64,000 bases of DNA from Sphingomonas carotinifaciens (GTDB lineage Bacteria; Pseudomonadota; Alphaproteobacteria; Sphingomonadales; Sphingomonadaceae). Under the pieces are notes generated by a model. It had not been told where the DNA came from, did no database searches, and saw nothing but the letters and a program-made list of their open reading frames with translations. Location of the stretch: assembly GCF_009789535.1 (NCBI RefSeq), contig NZ_WSUT01000005.1, positions 2,417,501-2,481,500 of the forward strand. Reading direction: 5' to 3'. Shown piece by piece: positions 26,583-34,559 of this stretch. The number at the start of each line of letters is the position of its first letter. The stretch's first letter is position 1. The position numbers and the translations under genes were made by a program.

Positions 26583-27247
26583 GCCCGCCGCGCCTTCAGG
26601 CGACGATCCAGCAGCATCAATCGGGTGCCGTGGATCACGAAGGCCGCGATGGCCGTCGGGATCGCCCAGACGGCGACGCTCAGCGGCGCGACGACGATGC
26701 CTTCCTGCTCCAGGATCGCGCGGATCAGCAGGATCGATCCGATCGCGATGAACACGTCCTCGCCGAAGAACAGACCGATATTGTCCACGGCTGCGGCATG
26801 CGCGCGAATATGGTCCCGCGTCTCACGGTCTAGGGAGTCACGCTCGTCCCGCGCCTCGGCACCTTCCGCCATCGGCGCGACGATCGGCCGCACCATCGGC
26901 ACATGCCCGCCAAGCGAGGTCAGCCCCAGCGCGGCGGTAATCTGACGCAGCACCAGATAGCCCAGCAACACCCGCCCGGTCGTCGCCCGCCTCAACCCCT
27001 GCACGATCCCCCGCGCCCGCTCCCGCAACCCCGCCCGCTCCAGCAGCCCGACCATCGGTAGGGCCAGCCACACCACCGCCAGGAACCGCCCCTCCACGAA
27101 CGCCTTGCCGATCAGCGCCACGACCTCCACCGGCCCATGCCCCGCCGCCGCCGCACTCGCCAACGCCGCCACCGTCACCACCAGCAGCGGATTGACCCCG
27201 ACAAGGAAGCCGATGACGATGATGGCGATCCCCGACAGTACCAGCAA
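26579..27247 (-). CDS. DUF969 membrane protein, putative 5-oxoproline transporter subunit
   Basis: The 222-residue membrane protein has the DUF969 features [20 protein letters not shown] near the N-terminus, [16 protein letters not shown] and [20 protein letters not shown], the last matching a conserved cytosolic loop. It pairs with the DUF979 gene that overlaps its stop. The start appears to be a TTG at 27247: an in-frame stop occurs a few codons upstream, no ATG is available, and a GGGGG ribosome site is well placed. The intergenic stretch to the divergent oxoprolinase gene is only 65 bp and must hold both promoters. Confidence 0.85.
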   Translation of the reverse strand: MLVLSGIAIIVIGFLVGVNPLLVVTVAALASAAAAGHGPVEVVALIGKAFVEGRFLAVVWLALPMVGLLERAGLRERARGIVQGLRRATTGRVLLGYLVLRQITAALGLTSLGGHVPMVRPIVAPMAEGAEARDERDSLDRETRDHIRAHAAAVDNIGLFFGEDVFIAIGSILLIRAILEQEGIVVAPLSVAVWAIPTAIAAFVIHGTRLMLLDRRLKARRA

Positions 27248-27312
27248 ATCCCAGCCCCCTTCACGCCCCTCTCACCCTTTCGTATACGTTGGCCCATGAG
27301 GCAGCAACGATC

Positions 27313-30300
27313 ATGACACCTTGGGCTTTCTGGATCGATCGCGGTGGTACGTTTACGGACATCGTCGCACGGGCGCCGGACGGTTCGTTGACCACGGCCA
27401 AGTTGCTGAGTGAAAACCCGGAACGCTACGCCGATGCGGCCGTCGCGGGCATTCGGCAGGTACTGAGGTTAGCCGACGACGAGCCTTTGCCGCCCGCCCG
27501 TATCGCAGAAGTGAAGATGGGCACGACGGTCGCCACCAACGCACTGCTGGAGCGCAAGGGCGCACGTACGTTGCTGGTCGTGGATCGCGGGTTTGGGGAC
27601 CTGCTGGCGATCGGAAACCAGACGAGGCCGCGCCTGTTCGATCTCGCGATCCATGTCGCTGCACCGTTGTACGACGGCGTGATCGAGATCGACGGACGCA
27701 TCGACCGTGATGGGGAAAGCGTCTCCTCGCTCGACGAAGCGGAGGTGGCGACGTTGCTCGCCGCCAAGCGCGTCGAGGGTTATGAATCGGCGGCGATCGC
27801 CCTGGCTCATGCGTGGGCGCATCCGGGGGTTGAGGCAAGGGTCGCGGCACTGGCCCGCGCCGCGGGCTTCGCACAGGTCTCCGCCAGCCACGCCGTCAGC
27901 CCCCTCATCGGCCTCGTCGCCCGCGGCCGAACCACCACCGTCGACGCCTACCTGTCCCCCGTCCTGCGCCGCTATGTCGACCGGGTCGCCGACGCACTGG
28001 GTGGGGTCGGGTTGCATTTCATGCAGTCCAGTGGCGGGTTGGCGGATGCTCGGGTGTTCGAGGGGAAGGACGCGATACTGTCCGGTCCGGCAGGCGGAGT
28101 AGTGGCGGCGGCAAGGACCGCGGAAGCGGCCGGGTTCGACCGGGTCATCGGCTTCGACATGGGTGGCACCTCCACCGATGTCGCGCTGTATGCGGGCAAG
28201 TTCGAGCGCGTGCTGGATGCCGAGGTCGCCGGGGTCGAGATGCGCGTGCCGATGATGGCGATCGAGACGGTTGCAGCCGGCGGGGGATCGATCCTGCATT
28301 TCGACGGCGCACGCTTCCGCGTCGGTCCGGACAGCGCAGGTGCCAATCCCGGTCCCGCCTGTTACCGGCGTGGTGGGCCGTTGACCGTGACCGACGCCAA
28401 CGTCCTGGTTGGAAAAATCCAGCCGGAGCACTTCCCGGCGGTCTTCGGCCCGGACGGCGACCAGCCGCTCGACGTCGAGGCGACACAGCGTGGCTTTACG
28501 GAAATGGGCGGCGGGGACGATCCGCGGGCAGTCGCCGAGGGCTTTCTGGAGGTCGCCGTCGCGCACATGGCCGCCGCGATCAAGCGCGTCGCGCTGGAAC
28601 GCGGTGAGGATGTCACCGACTTCGCGCTGCAATGCTTCGGCGGTGCGGGCGGACAGCATGCGTGTCGCGTGGCCGAGGTGCTGGGGATGCGGCGGGTGTT
28701 GATCCATCCGTTGGCGGGCGTGCTGTCGGCCTATGGTATGGGGCTGGCGGACCGGGTTGCGATCCGGCAGCGATCGGTGGAGCGTCCGCTGGGCGAGGCG
28801 CTGGACGTGCTGGCCGCCACATTGGGGGATGCGGCGGCGGCGGAGCTTGGCGGGGAGGCGCGGCGCGTCGTCACCGTCAACCTGCGCTATGCGGGAACGG
28901 ACACCGCGCTGGGCGTACCCCTGGACGAGACGGCTGCGATGCGGGGCAGTTTTGAGGACGCGCACCGCGCCCGTTTCGGCTTCAACAGCCCCGATCGCGC
29001 CATCGTGATCGAAAGCCTGGTGGTGGAGGCGATCCTGCCGGGCAATCCGGTCACCCCGCCGCCGCTCCCGCCACGCGAGGGCGGCTTGCCGGCGCCGATC
29101 GCGACGGTGGCCGTGTGGACCGGCGGCGCGGAGCATGCGACGCCCGTCCATGCCCGCGAAGCCCTGCGCCCCGGCGACACGATCGCCGGCCCCGCGCTGA
29201 TCCGCGAAGCCATCGCGACGACCATGGTCGAGCCGGGCTGGACGCTGGAGGTGGGCGCGGGCGGCGAGCTGTTGCTGGCCCATACCGGCGCACCTGCGCG
29301 GGCCGAGCCCGATCCGACGGTCGCCGATCCGGTGCAACTGGAACTGTTCGCCACGCAGTTCATGGGGATCGCCGAGCGGATGGGCGTCATATTGCGCAAC
29401 ACCGCAAGCAGCGTGAACATGAAGGAGCGGCTGGATTTCTCATGCGCACTGTTCGATGCGGCCGGCAGGCTGATCGCCAATGCGCCGCATGTGCCCGTCC
29501 ATCTCGGCGCGATGGGCGAAAGCGTCCGGGCGGTGATCGCCAGCCGCGGTGCGACGTTGAAGCCCGGTGACGTGGTCGCGTTGAACGATCCGTTCAACGG
29601 CGGCACCCATCTGCCCGACGTGACGGTGATCGCCCCGGTGTTCGACGCCGACGGCACCGAACTCCGCTTCTTCGTCGCCAATCGTGGTCATCACGCCGAT
29701 ATCGGCGGGCTAACGCCGGGATCGACCCCGCCCAATTCCCGGACGCTGGACGAGGAAGGCGTGGTGATCAGCGACTTCCTGCTGGTCGATGGCGGCGTTC
29801 TACGCGAGGACGCCTTTCGCCGGCTGCTGGCCGACGCCCGCTATCCGGCACGCAGCCCGGACACCAACATCGCCGACATCAAGGCGCAACTCGCCGCCAA
29901 CGCGACGGGCATTGCGGAACTGAACGCGCTGGTCGCCACGCGCGGCTGGCCGGTGGTCCGTGCCTATATGGGCCATGTCATGGCGAACGCGGAGGAAAGC
30001 ATCCGCCGGGTCCTGTCCCGCCGGTCGGACGGCATGTTCGATTACGAGATGGACGACGGTACGCCGCTGAAGGTCCGGGTGACGATCGACCATCAGCGCC
30101 GCGCGGCGACGATCGACTTCACCGGCACGGGACCCGCCAGCCAGGGCAATTTCAACGCGCCGCCCGCCGTCACCCGTGCGGTCGTCCTCTACGCATTCCG
30201 CTGCCTGGTGGGCGAGGACCTGCCGCTGAACGAAGGCTGTCTGGCCCCCCTCACGATCATCATCCCCGATGGATCGTTCCTGTCGCCACCACCGGGCAGT

Positions 30301-30855
30301 GCGGTGGTGGCGGGAAATACCGAGGTCAGCCAGGCGGTGTGCAATGCACTGCTCGGTGCGCTCGATGCCTGCGCCTCGGGACAAGGGACGATGAACAACT
30401 TCCTGTTCGGTAACGACACCCATCAATATTATGAGACGATCTGCGGCGGGGCCGGCGCAGGGCCGGGTTTCGACGGCGTCTCGGCGGTCCACACGCACAT
30501 GACCAATACGCGCATCACCGATCCCGAGATATTGGAGATGCGCTATCCCGTCCGCCTCGATCGCTTCGCCATCCGGCGCGGCTCAGGCGGCGCGGGAGAC
30601 CATGTCGGCGGGGATGGCGCCGTTCGGGCGATCACCGCGCTGGAGCCGCTGACCGTCACCCTGGTCGCTTCACGCCGCACGGTTGCCCCGTTCGGCCTTG
30701 CCGGCGGCGGTGACGGCATGGCGGGCGCGCAGCGCGTCGAACGTGCCGATGGCAGCGTGCAGATCCTGAAGGGGACCGACCAGATCGAACTGTCGCCAGG
30801 AGACCGGATCGTGATCGAGACGCCCGGTGGCGGGGGATATGGGGCAGCGGGATAG
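27313..30855 (+). CDS. 5-oxoprolinase (hydantoinase A/B fusion)
   Basis: The 1180-residue enzyme fuses the two halves of the hydantoinase/oxoprolinase family. The N-terminal ATPase-like half has [13 protein letters not shown] at residue 5 and [14 protein letters not shown] near 285, both phosphate-binding motifs. The B half starts near 675 with [18 protein letters not shown] and contains [17 protein letters not shown]. The length matches ATP-dependent 5-oxoprolinase, which opens 5-oxoproline to glutamate. It is divergent from the DUF969/DUF979 transporter genes, forming a transport-plus-hydrolysis unit. The ATG at 27313 starts the family N-terminus; a TTG eight codons earlier is less likely. 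A related hydantoinase activity cannot be excluded, but size and context favour 5-oxoproline. Confidence 0.92.
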   Translation: MTPWAFWIDRGGTFTDIVARAPDGSLTTAKLLSENPERYADAAVAGIRQVLRLADDEPLPPARIAEVKMGTTVATNALLERKGARTLLVVDRGFGDLLAIGNQTRPRLFDLAIHVAAPLYDGVIEIDGRIDRDGESVSSLDEAEVATLLAAKRVEGYESAAIALAHAWAHPGVEARVAALARAAGFAQVSASHAVSPLIGLVARGRTTTVDAYLSPVLRRYVDRVADALGGVGLHFMQSSGGLADARVFEGKDAILSGPAGGVVAAARTAEAAGFDRVIGFDMGGTSTDVALYAGKFERVLDAEVAGVEMRVPMMAIETVAAGGGSILHFDGARFRVGPDSAGANPGPACYRRGGPLTVTDANVLVGKIQPEHFPAVFGPDGDQPLDVEATQRGFTEMGGGDDPRAVAEGFLEVAVAHMAAAIKRVALERGEDVTDFALQCFGGAGGQHACRVAEVLGMRRVLIHPLAGVLSAYGMGLADRVAIRQRSVERPLGEALDVLAATLGDAAAAELGGEARRVVTVNLRYAGTDTALGVPLDETAAMRGSFEDAHRARFGFNSPDRAIVIESLVVEAILPGNPVTPPPLPPREGGLPAPIATVAVWTGGAEHATPVHAREALRPGDTIAGPALIREAIATTMVEPGWTLEVGAGGELLLAHTGAPARAEPDPTVADPVQLELFATQFMGIAERMGVILRNTASSVNMKERLDFSCALFDAAGRLIANAPHVPVHLGAMGESVRAVIASRGATLKPGDVVALNDPFNGGTHLPDVTVIAPVFDADGTELRFFVANRGHHADIGGLTPGSTPPNSRTLDEEGVVISDFLLVDGGVLREDAFRRLLADARYPARSPDTNIADIKAQLAANATGIAELNALVATRGWPVVRAYMGHVMANAEESIRRVLSRRSDGMFDYEMDDGTPLKVRVTIDHQRRAATIDFTGTGPASQGNFNAPPAVTRAVVLYAFRCLVGEDLPLNEGCLAPLTIIIPDGSFLSPPPGSAVVAGNTEVSQAVCNALLGALDACASGQGTMNNFLFGNDTHQYYETICGGAGAGPGFDGVSAVHTHMTNTRITDPEILEMRYPVRLDRFAIRRGSGGAGDHVGGDGAVRAITALEPLTVTLVASRRTVAPFGLAGGGDGMAGAQRVERADGSVQILKGTDQIELSPGDRIVIETPGGGGYGAAG

Positions 30856-30982
30856 CTTCCGAGTGGATGCCGACATATCACCCGTGCCGGTGTCGTGAAG
30901 CCGAACGATATCGTTGAGTGCATCTGGCCTTCGGGCCGATTAAGCCCGCGCCACGGGCGGGGCGTGTCTCTCGATACGTCGT

Positions 30983-31153
30983 CTCGATACGCGGCGTTGC
31001 CGCTACTCGACAACTACTCGAGACGAACGGGGGTGTCGTTTCACCCCAGGGATCGCTTGGTTTTTGAGAAGCGTATCAAAAACTTGTAACGAGGCAGAGT
31101 TAAACGCGGCAGGATGTCTCCAAGTACGCGGCTTTGTCGCTCCTCGACAGCTA
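30983..31153 (+). repeat. Two degenerate direct copies of a small hairpin repeat
   Basis: The first copy (30983-31016) contains TACGCGGCGTTGCCGCTACT, a GCGGC/GCCGC hairpin flanked by CTCGA. The second (31117-31153) has the related TACGCGGCTTTGTCGCTCCT with the same CTCGACA continuation. Spacing is about 130 bp. This is the style of dispersed intergenic palindromes in sphingomonads, but only these two copies are visible. Confidence 0.5.
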
Positions 31154-31194
31154 TGTTAGAGCAAGCTGCGTTAAATCCGATCCACCGCGGTCCG

Positions 31195-31258
31195 TTCGTG
31201 CTGAGCGTAGTCGAAGCACAGCCACCAGCGCTTGGCCTTCGACTTCGCTCAGGCCGAA
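31195..31258. repeat. 22-bp imperfect inverted repeat (REP-like)
   Basis: Arms 31195-31216 and 31237-31258 match at 19 of 22 positions around the core CTGAGCGAAGTCGAAG, with a 20-base spacer. The core resembles dispersed intergenic repeats I associate with sphingomonad genomes (recalled, not searched). It could act as a REP-type transcript end or as a scar of a small mobile element. Confidence 0.55.
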
Positions 31259-31336
31259 CAGATGTGATGATGCAGGTTTAATGCACGGTGATCTAGAATT
31301 CAACGGCAGCATGGATTAGTTGGATGCCACCCCGAA

Positions 31337-32026
31337 CTAGCCGCCGTTCATCACCGCTTGCACCCGCAGGCGCGGAAACACCGCTTCGATCGGCGTGCTG
31401 TCGGGCAGCACATAGACATAGCCCCCCTTGCCGCGGAACAACGGACGCAGCACGCGGCCGTAAAAGGCCTTGGGCACGTTGATGCATCCGAAGGTGATCC
31501 GGTTGTCCTCCGGCGTCGGCGACAACATGCGCTCCCGCCGCTTTTCCCGCGCCGCCGCGTCTTTGGGGATCGGATGGATCGCGACAGAGGTCGCATAATC
31601 CACCCAGAGCACCCGCTCGCCGGCCACTGCCATTCCAAATTTGGCAAGGAAGCGCCCGGCGGGCGTGGTCTTCTCCGCTGGTCCCAGATCGGCGAGCTTC
31701 TTGTTGCCGACGCCGGGGCTGGCCGTGTCCCCGGTGGCGATCCCGATCAGCACCGGGACCGCACCGAGCGGTTTGCCCTTGCCATCGAACAGGAACAGCG
31801 CGGCGTTTTCCTTGTCCACCACGGCCCAGGGCAGCGCCCGGTTGTCCTTCGTGGTGGCGACCCACTGCGCGACGCGGTCGGCGGCCGGCGACGGAGTGAT
31901 GGGCGTTTCCGCATCACCGCTGACCGCGGAAACCGGTTGGGGTGCCTTCACCCGCGTGGTGCGCGCCTCCGCCACGACCGGAAGGATCAGCGCTAGCCCG
32001 GTCAGCGCCCGCAGAACATGGATCAT
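31337..32026 (-). CDS. L,D-transpeptidase (YkuD) family protein, exported
   Basis: The 229-residue protein has a signal peptide (1-22, ending AEA). The catalytic region is HPIPK followed by the cysteine motif ITFGCINVP near residue 180, matching the YkuD fold. The usual HGC is FGC here. L,D-transpeptidases cross-link peptidoglycan or anchor outer-membrane proteins to it. RFLAKFGMAVAGERVLWVDY and a second conserved block precede the active site. It lies 94 bp downstream of the small lipoprotein gene and beyond a strong terminator, so it probably has its own promoter. The departure at the first motif residue makes activity somewhat uncertain. Confidence 0.83.
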   Translation of the reverse strand: MIHVLRALTGLALILPVVAEARTTRVKAPQPVSAVSGDAETPITPSPAADRVAQWVATTKDNRALPWAVVDKENAALFLFDGKGKPLGAVPVLIGIATGDTASPGVGNKKLADLGPAEKTTPAGRFLAKFGMAVAGERVLWVDYATSVAIHPIPKDAAAREKRRERMLSPTPEDNRITFGCINVPKAFYGRVLRPLFRGKGGYVYVLPDSTPIEAVFPRLRVQAVMNGG

Positions 32027-32043
32027 CGGTTGGACATATCCGG

Positions 32044-32080
32044 AAAAAAAGATCGGCCGTCCCGCAAGGGTCGGCCGATC
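32044..32080 (-). terminator. Rho-independent terminator of the small lipoprotein gene
   Basis: A 9-bp stem (32051-32059 with 32072-32080), extended inside the loop by CCC/GGG around GCAA, is followed on the reverse strand by seven consecutive T. This is a textbook intrinsic terminator 40 bases past the lipoprotein stop codon. Confidence 0.9.
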
Positions 32081-32120
32081 CGTAACAACAACAATCTTTA
32101 TGACGTGCCGATCGGCACGA

Positions 32121-32432
32121 TCAATGGCGCGGACGCCTGGCCGGACGCTGCTCCTGCGCCGTCAGACGCTGATCGACGCCGTCGACGCGACCATTGAGCT
32201 GGTCAAGCCGCTGCGCGTTGTTCTGCGCCTGGCCGGATGCGGCCTGCGCTTCCGCAAGCGCCGCCTTGGCCGTGCCATCGGTTTCCTGCAGTCGCGCTTC
32301 CAGCGTATCGACGCGCTGGCTGACCGGCGCGATCTGTTCGCGGACATAGGATTTCGTGGCGCAGCCGCTGAGGCCGACGGCACCGGCCAATGTCACCACG
32401 GCCAACAGGGATTTTGACGCAAAAGCAGACAT
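32121..32432 (-). CDS. Small coiled-coil outer-membrane lipoprotein
   Basis: The 103-residue product has a signal peptide with lipobox LSGC (about residues 21-24), so the mature protein starts at a lipidated cysteine. A heptad-rich coiled coil follows (PVSQRVDTLEARLQETDGTA, then AQNNAQRLDQLNGRVDGVDQ), similar in build to Lpp/OmpA-associated spacer lipoproteins. The C-terminus is basic (RPARRPRH) and may contact peptidoglycan. The neighbouring L,D-transpeptidase family gene could attach such a protein to the wall, which is inference. It is terminated by the hairpin at 32044-32080. Confidence 0.78.
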   Translation of the reverse strand: MSAFASKSLLAVVTLAGAVGLSGCATKSYVREQIAPVSQRVDTLEARLQETDGTAKAALAEAQAASGQAQNNAQRLDQLNGRVDGVDQRLTAQEQRPARRPRH

Positions 32433-32596
32433 ACATCTTCCACTCGTTAACTAACTGCAACAATCAAGCTGAGCCGGAAGGGTTCCACAATCCGGTTTCT
32501 GTTCGACCGTGCACGGCGCGTGCCGAATGGAATATGCGCATCCACAAGGCGCGGCAGCAGGGCGATCCGTCGCATATTGCGTGGGCGATGATGCAG

Positions 32597-33220
32597 CTAT
32601 TTCTTTGACCGGCGTGGCGCAGAGGGGGCAAACGGGTCCTCCGGAATATCATCGCCGCGCGGCTTGCGGGCCTTGGCCGCTTTCGCCTCCAGTCGCTGCG
32701 CCGCGACGCAGCGGCGCAACTCGGCGACCGCCGCGCCGCTGCCGGCAAGGTTCAATCGCTCAACCGGCACGTCACCGCGCGCGATATGCAATTCGTTCGA
32801 TCTGGCGAAATAGGCCGGGAACTTGGCCTCGAAGCTGGTGACGAAGCCTTGCTTGCCATCCGATCGCAGTCCGATGGCGGCATGCTTCGCATAGCCGCCG
32901 TTCGACAGCCGGAAATCCAGCTTCAGCCGGTCCTTCGGCTTGATCGACCAGTTCGCGTTCAGCACCGACAGGTGGTTGGCGCCGTCCGCGTCCAGGCCGA
33001 GCAGCAGGGTCGTGTCGCCGGCGCGGTCATAGGTACGGGTCAGGAAACAGCCCTGACCATCCTTGCTGGCCGCAACCGTCCAGTCCCCGACATCGCGGGC
33101 AGCATAGTCGATCGCGTGCGTCGGACTGCCGGTGAGGCAGATAAGGGCGAAGCACGCGGATGGCATGAGGATGCGGATGAAGGCGCGGGTGTGCCCGCTG
33201 GGATAATACGACGGTAGCAT
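32597..33220 (-). CDS. Secreted protein of unknown function
   Basis: The 207-residue protein has a leader ending SPTHA and no recognised domain. The mature part begins YAARDVGDWTVAASKDGQGC, a little like IalB-type invasion-associated or other small beta-sandwich envelope proteins, and contains two cysteines that could pair. The tail is Lys/Arg/Pro-rich (APRRSKK). The ATG at 33220 is preceded by GGAG; a TTG one codon earlier opens the frame. It stands alone between the DUF6771-like mini-gene and the lipoprotein. I do not recognise a function. Confidence 0.65.
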   Translation of the reverse strand: MLPSYYPSGHTRAFIRILMPSACFALICLTGSPTHAIDYAARDVGDWTVAASKDGQGCFLTRTYDRAGDTTLLLGLDADGANHLSVLNANWSIKPKDRLKLDFRLSNGGYAKHAAIGLRSDGKQGFVTSFEAKFPAYFARSNELHIARGDVPVERLNLAGSGAAVAELRRCVAAQRLEAKAAKARKPRGDDIPEDPFAPSAPRRSKK

Positions 33221-33317
33221 CAACTTCTTTTCTCCGCCGCGATCCTAACCGGCCATATGGCGCTTGACCATCGCACCGGCGCGTATACGTGAATGCCGCG
33301 ATGCCCCTCGGGCCGAC

Positions 33318-33473
33318 CTATGGCTGTGCCTGCAACGCGGCGGCGATCATCGCAGCGAGTGCGTCCTCGGCACGTTCCCGGGTACCGGCGTCCTTGGCCA
33401 TCAGGTCGTGCCGCACCCATTCGGGCGCGCGGCGCACGACGGCGGTGATGGCGTGGAGCATGGGATCGGTCAT
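33318..33473 (-). CDS. DUF6771-like small protein
   Basis: A 51-residue frame reads MTDPMLHAITAVVRRAPEWV then RHDLMAKDAGTRERAEDALA and ends AAMIAAALQAQP. The pattern RAPEWVRxDL, a Lys-Asp pair, RERAEDALA and AMI is what I remember of DUF6771, a sphingomonad mini-protein family. It is probably a cytosolic helical hairpin of unknown role. The ribosome site is weak. Upstream on the same strand is the end of the curli-type locus, about 63 bp away. Confidence 0.6.
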   Translation of the reverse strand: MTDPMLHAITAVVRRAPEWVRHDLMAKDAGTRERAEDALAAMIAAALQAQP

Positions 33474-33536
33474 GTCTCGACTTTGACGATTGCGGTGACC
33501 GTGACAAGCCCCTGCGACGACGTTCGACGCCGCGCG

Positions 33537-34103
33537 TCAGCGCCGGGCAGGCGGGTTGCCCCCGGTCGGAAAGCCCAAAATGGCGATGGCGCCCGCCGTC
33601 TCGTCAATATTTCCGGAGGAACGCCCCGTCTCGTTGGCAAGGGTATCCACCAGCGAAGAGGCTCGACGCGTCTTCGGCGAGGAGGGTTCGGCGGGGTGCC
33701 GGGATACCTGCACGTCCGGGCGGCAGAGCATATCCCGAGGCGTCGGAGCGTGGACGGACGGATCGCACCGATCGCGTCCACCAATCGGGGCGGCAGCGGG
33801 AATGCCCTTTTGCGACATCGACCGGGTCTGCGAAACCTGCGGTATATAGGCGGTCGTCGCGGCACGACTGGCTCTGGCGGAACCGATCTGTTCCACCCCC
33901 GTCTTTTGTGCCGGTGTCGACACCCTTGCGTCGACCTGCTGGCGCGCGGCCGCCGGTGCTGTGCCGACAATCAGGAAGATCGCCAGCAGTGCGGCAATGC
34001 TAGCGTCCCGGCCCGGTCTGGCTGATCGCCATGGTCTGGCCGCCGGTCTGGGTGATGCCGAGATCGGGCAGGCCACTGCCTGTCTGCGCCCAGCGCAGGA
34101 CAT
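33537..34103 (-). CDS. Secreted protein linked to the curlin locus, family unknown
   Basis: The frame encodes a clear signal peptide (ASIAALLAIFLIVGTAPAAA) followed by a low-complexity, Ser/Pro/Arg-rich mature part with a Cys pair (DRCDP and MLCRP) and the tail AIAILGFPTGGNPPARR. No ATG lies near the signal sequence. Candidate starts are the ATG at 34103 or the GTG at 34076, both inside the 3' end of the upstream curlin-repeat gene, so the genes overlap and may be coupled. I use 34103. It comes after csgF, csgG and two curlin-type genes in the same direction, so a helper or minor fibre component is plausible. No family is recognised with confidence. Confidence 0.55.
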   Translation of the reverse strand: MSCAGRRQAVACPISASPRPAARPWRSARPGRDASIAALLAIFLIVGTAPAAARQQVDARVSTPAQKTGVEQIGSARASRAATTAYIPQVSQTRSMSQKGIPAAAPIGGRDRCDPSVHAPTPRDMLCRPDVQVSRHPAEPSSPKTRRASSLVDTLANETGRSSGNIDETAGAIAILGFPTGGNPPARR

Positions 34104-34545
34104 TGCCGTCACCGATCTGTCGCGCGTCCATGGCGTTTCCATCGCCCGTCTGCTCCAGTTCCGCCCGGTTGCCGGCACCGGACTGCTCCAGTCGCATGAT
34201 GTTGCCCGATCCGTCCTGCGACAGGATCGCCTCGTTCATCAGGCCCTGCATACCGAACTGACGGACCGATGCGGCGTTCCCGCTACCCCTTTGGTAGATC
34301 GCAACCGACGCTTCGGCGGTGTCGTCGGGCCGATAAGCCGGTGGCGCGATCATCTGGGCGACGTCCGCCATATTGCGATCACCGTCCTGATCGATGCGCA
34401 CGGCCCCACGCGATCCGCCTCGGTGGGTCGCCGTAACAGCGGCATCGCCCACCTGATCGATCTGCACACTTTGCTGCGCCGATGATGGCGCGGGGGCGGC
34501 CACCTGCCCGACGATCAGCAACAGAAGCGATGCCGGTCCTGTCAT
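34000..34545 (-). CDS. Curlin-repeat protein (CsgA/CsgB-like)
   Basis: The 181-residue product has a signal peptide (to about residue 24, ending SSAQ) and a mature part of curlin-type strands: DQVGDAAVTATHRGG, YQRGSGNAASVRQFG, SQDGSGNIMRLEQSG and LEQTGDGNAMDARQIG. The Gln/Asn/Gly spacing with alternating hydrophobics is the amyloid repeat of CsgA/CsgB. The size is close to E. coli CsgA (151 residues). A GGAGG lies just upstream; ATG at 34545 chosen, GTG one codon before also possible. It may be the nucleator or a second subunit next to the large curlin gene 14 bp upstream. Confidence 0.85.
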   Translation of the reverse strand: MTGPASLLLLIVGQVAAPAPSSAQQSVQIDQVGDAAVTATHRGGSRGAVRIDQDGDRNMADVAQMIAPPAYRPDDTAEASVAIYQRGSGNAASVRQFGMQGLMNEAILSQDGSGNIMRLEQSGAGNRAELEQTGDGNAMDARQIGDGNVLRWAQTGSGLPDLGITQTGGQTMAISQTGPGR

Positions 34546-34559
34546 CACCGTACCTCCCG

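Larger units (their letters stand above)
30856..31336. other. Gene-free repeat island
   Basis: This 481-bp gap holds no credible gene on either strand. It is built of degenerate repeated and inverted sequence (see the two repeat entries) and is less GC-rich in the middle. No promoter with both boxes was recognised. It may include the end of the 5-oxoprolinase transcript and the end of the converging L,D-transpeptidase transcript. Confidence 0.7.

Noticed and set aside
33220..33507. Reverse 95-codon frame near the DUF6771-like gene
   Set aside because: Arg/His-rich without structure; the neighbouring frame at 33318-33473 gives the recognisable protein.
33240..34000. Possible CRISPR or tandem repeat signal in the curlin region
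   Set aside because: The periodicity is protein-level curlin repeats, not identical DNA repeats with spacers.
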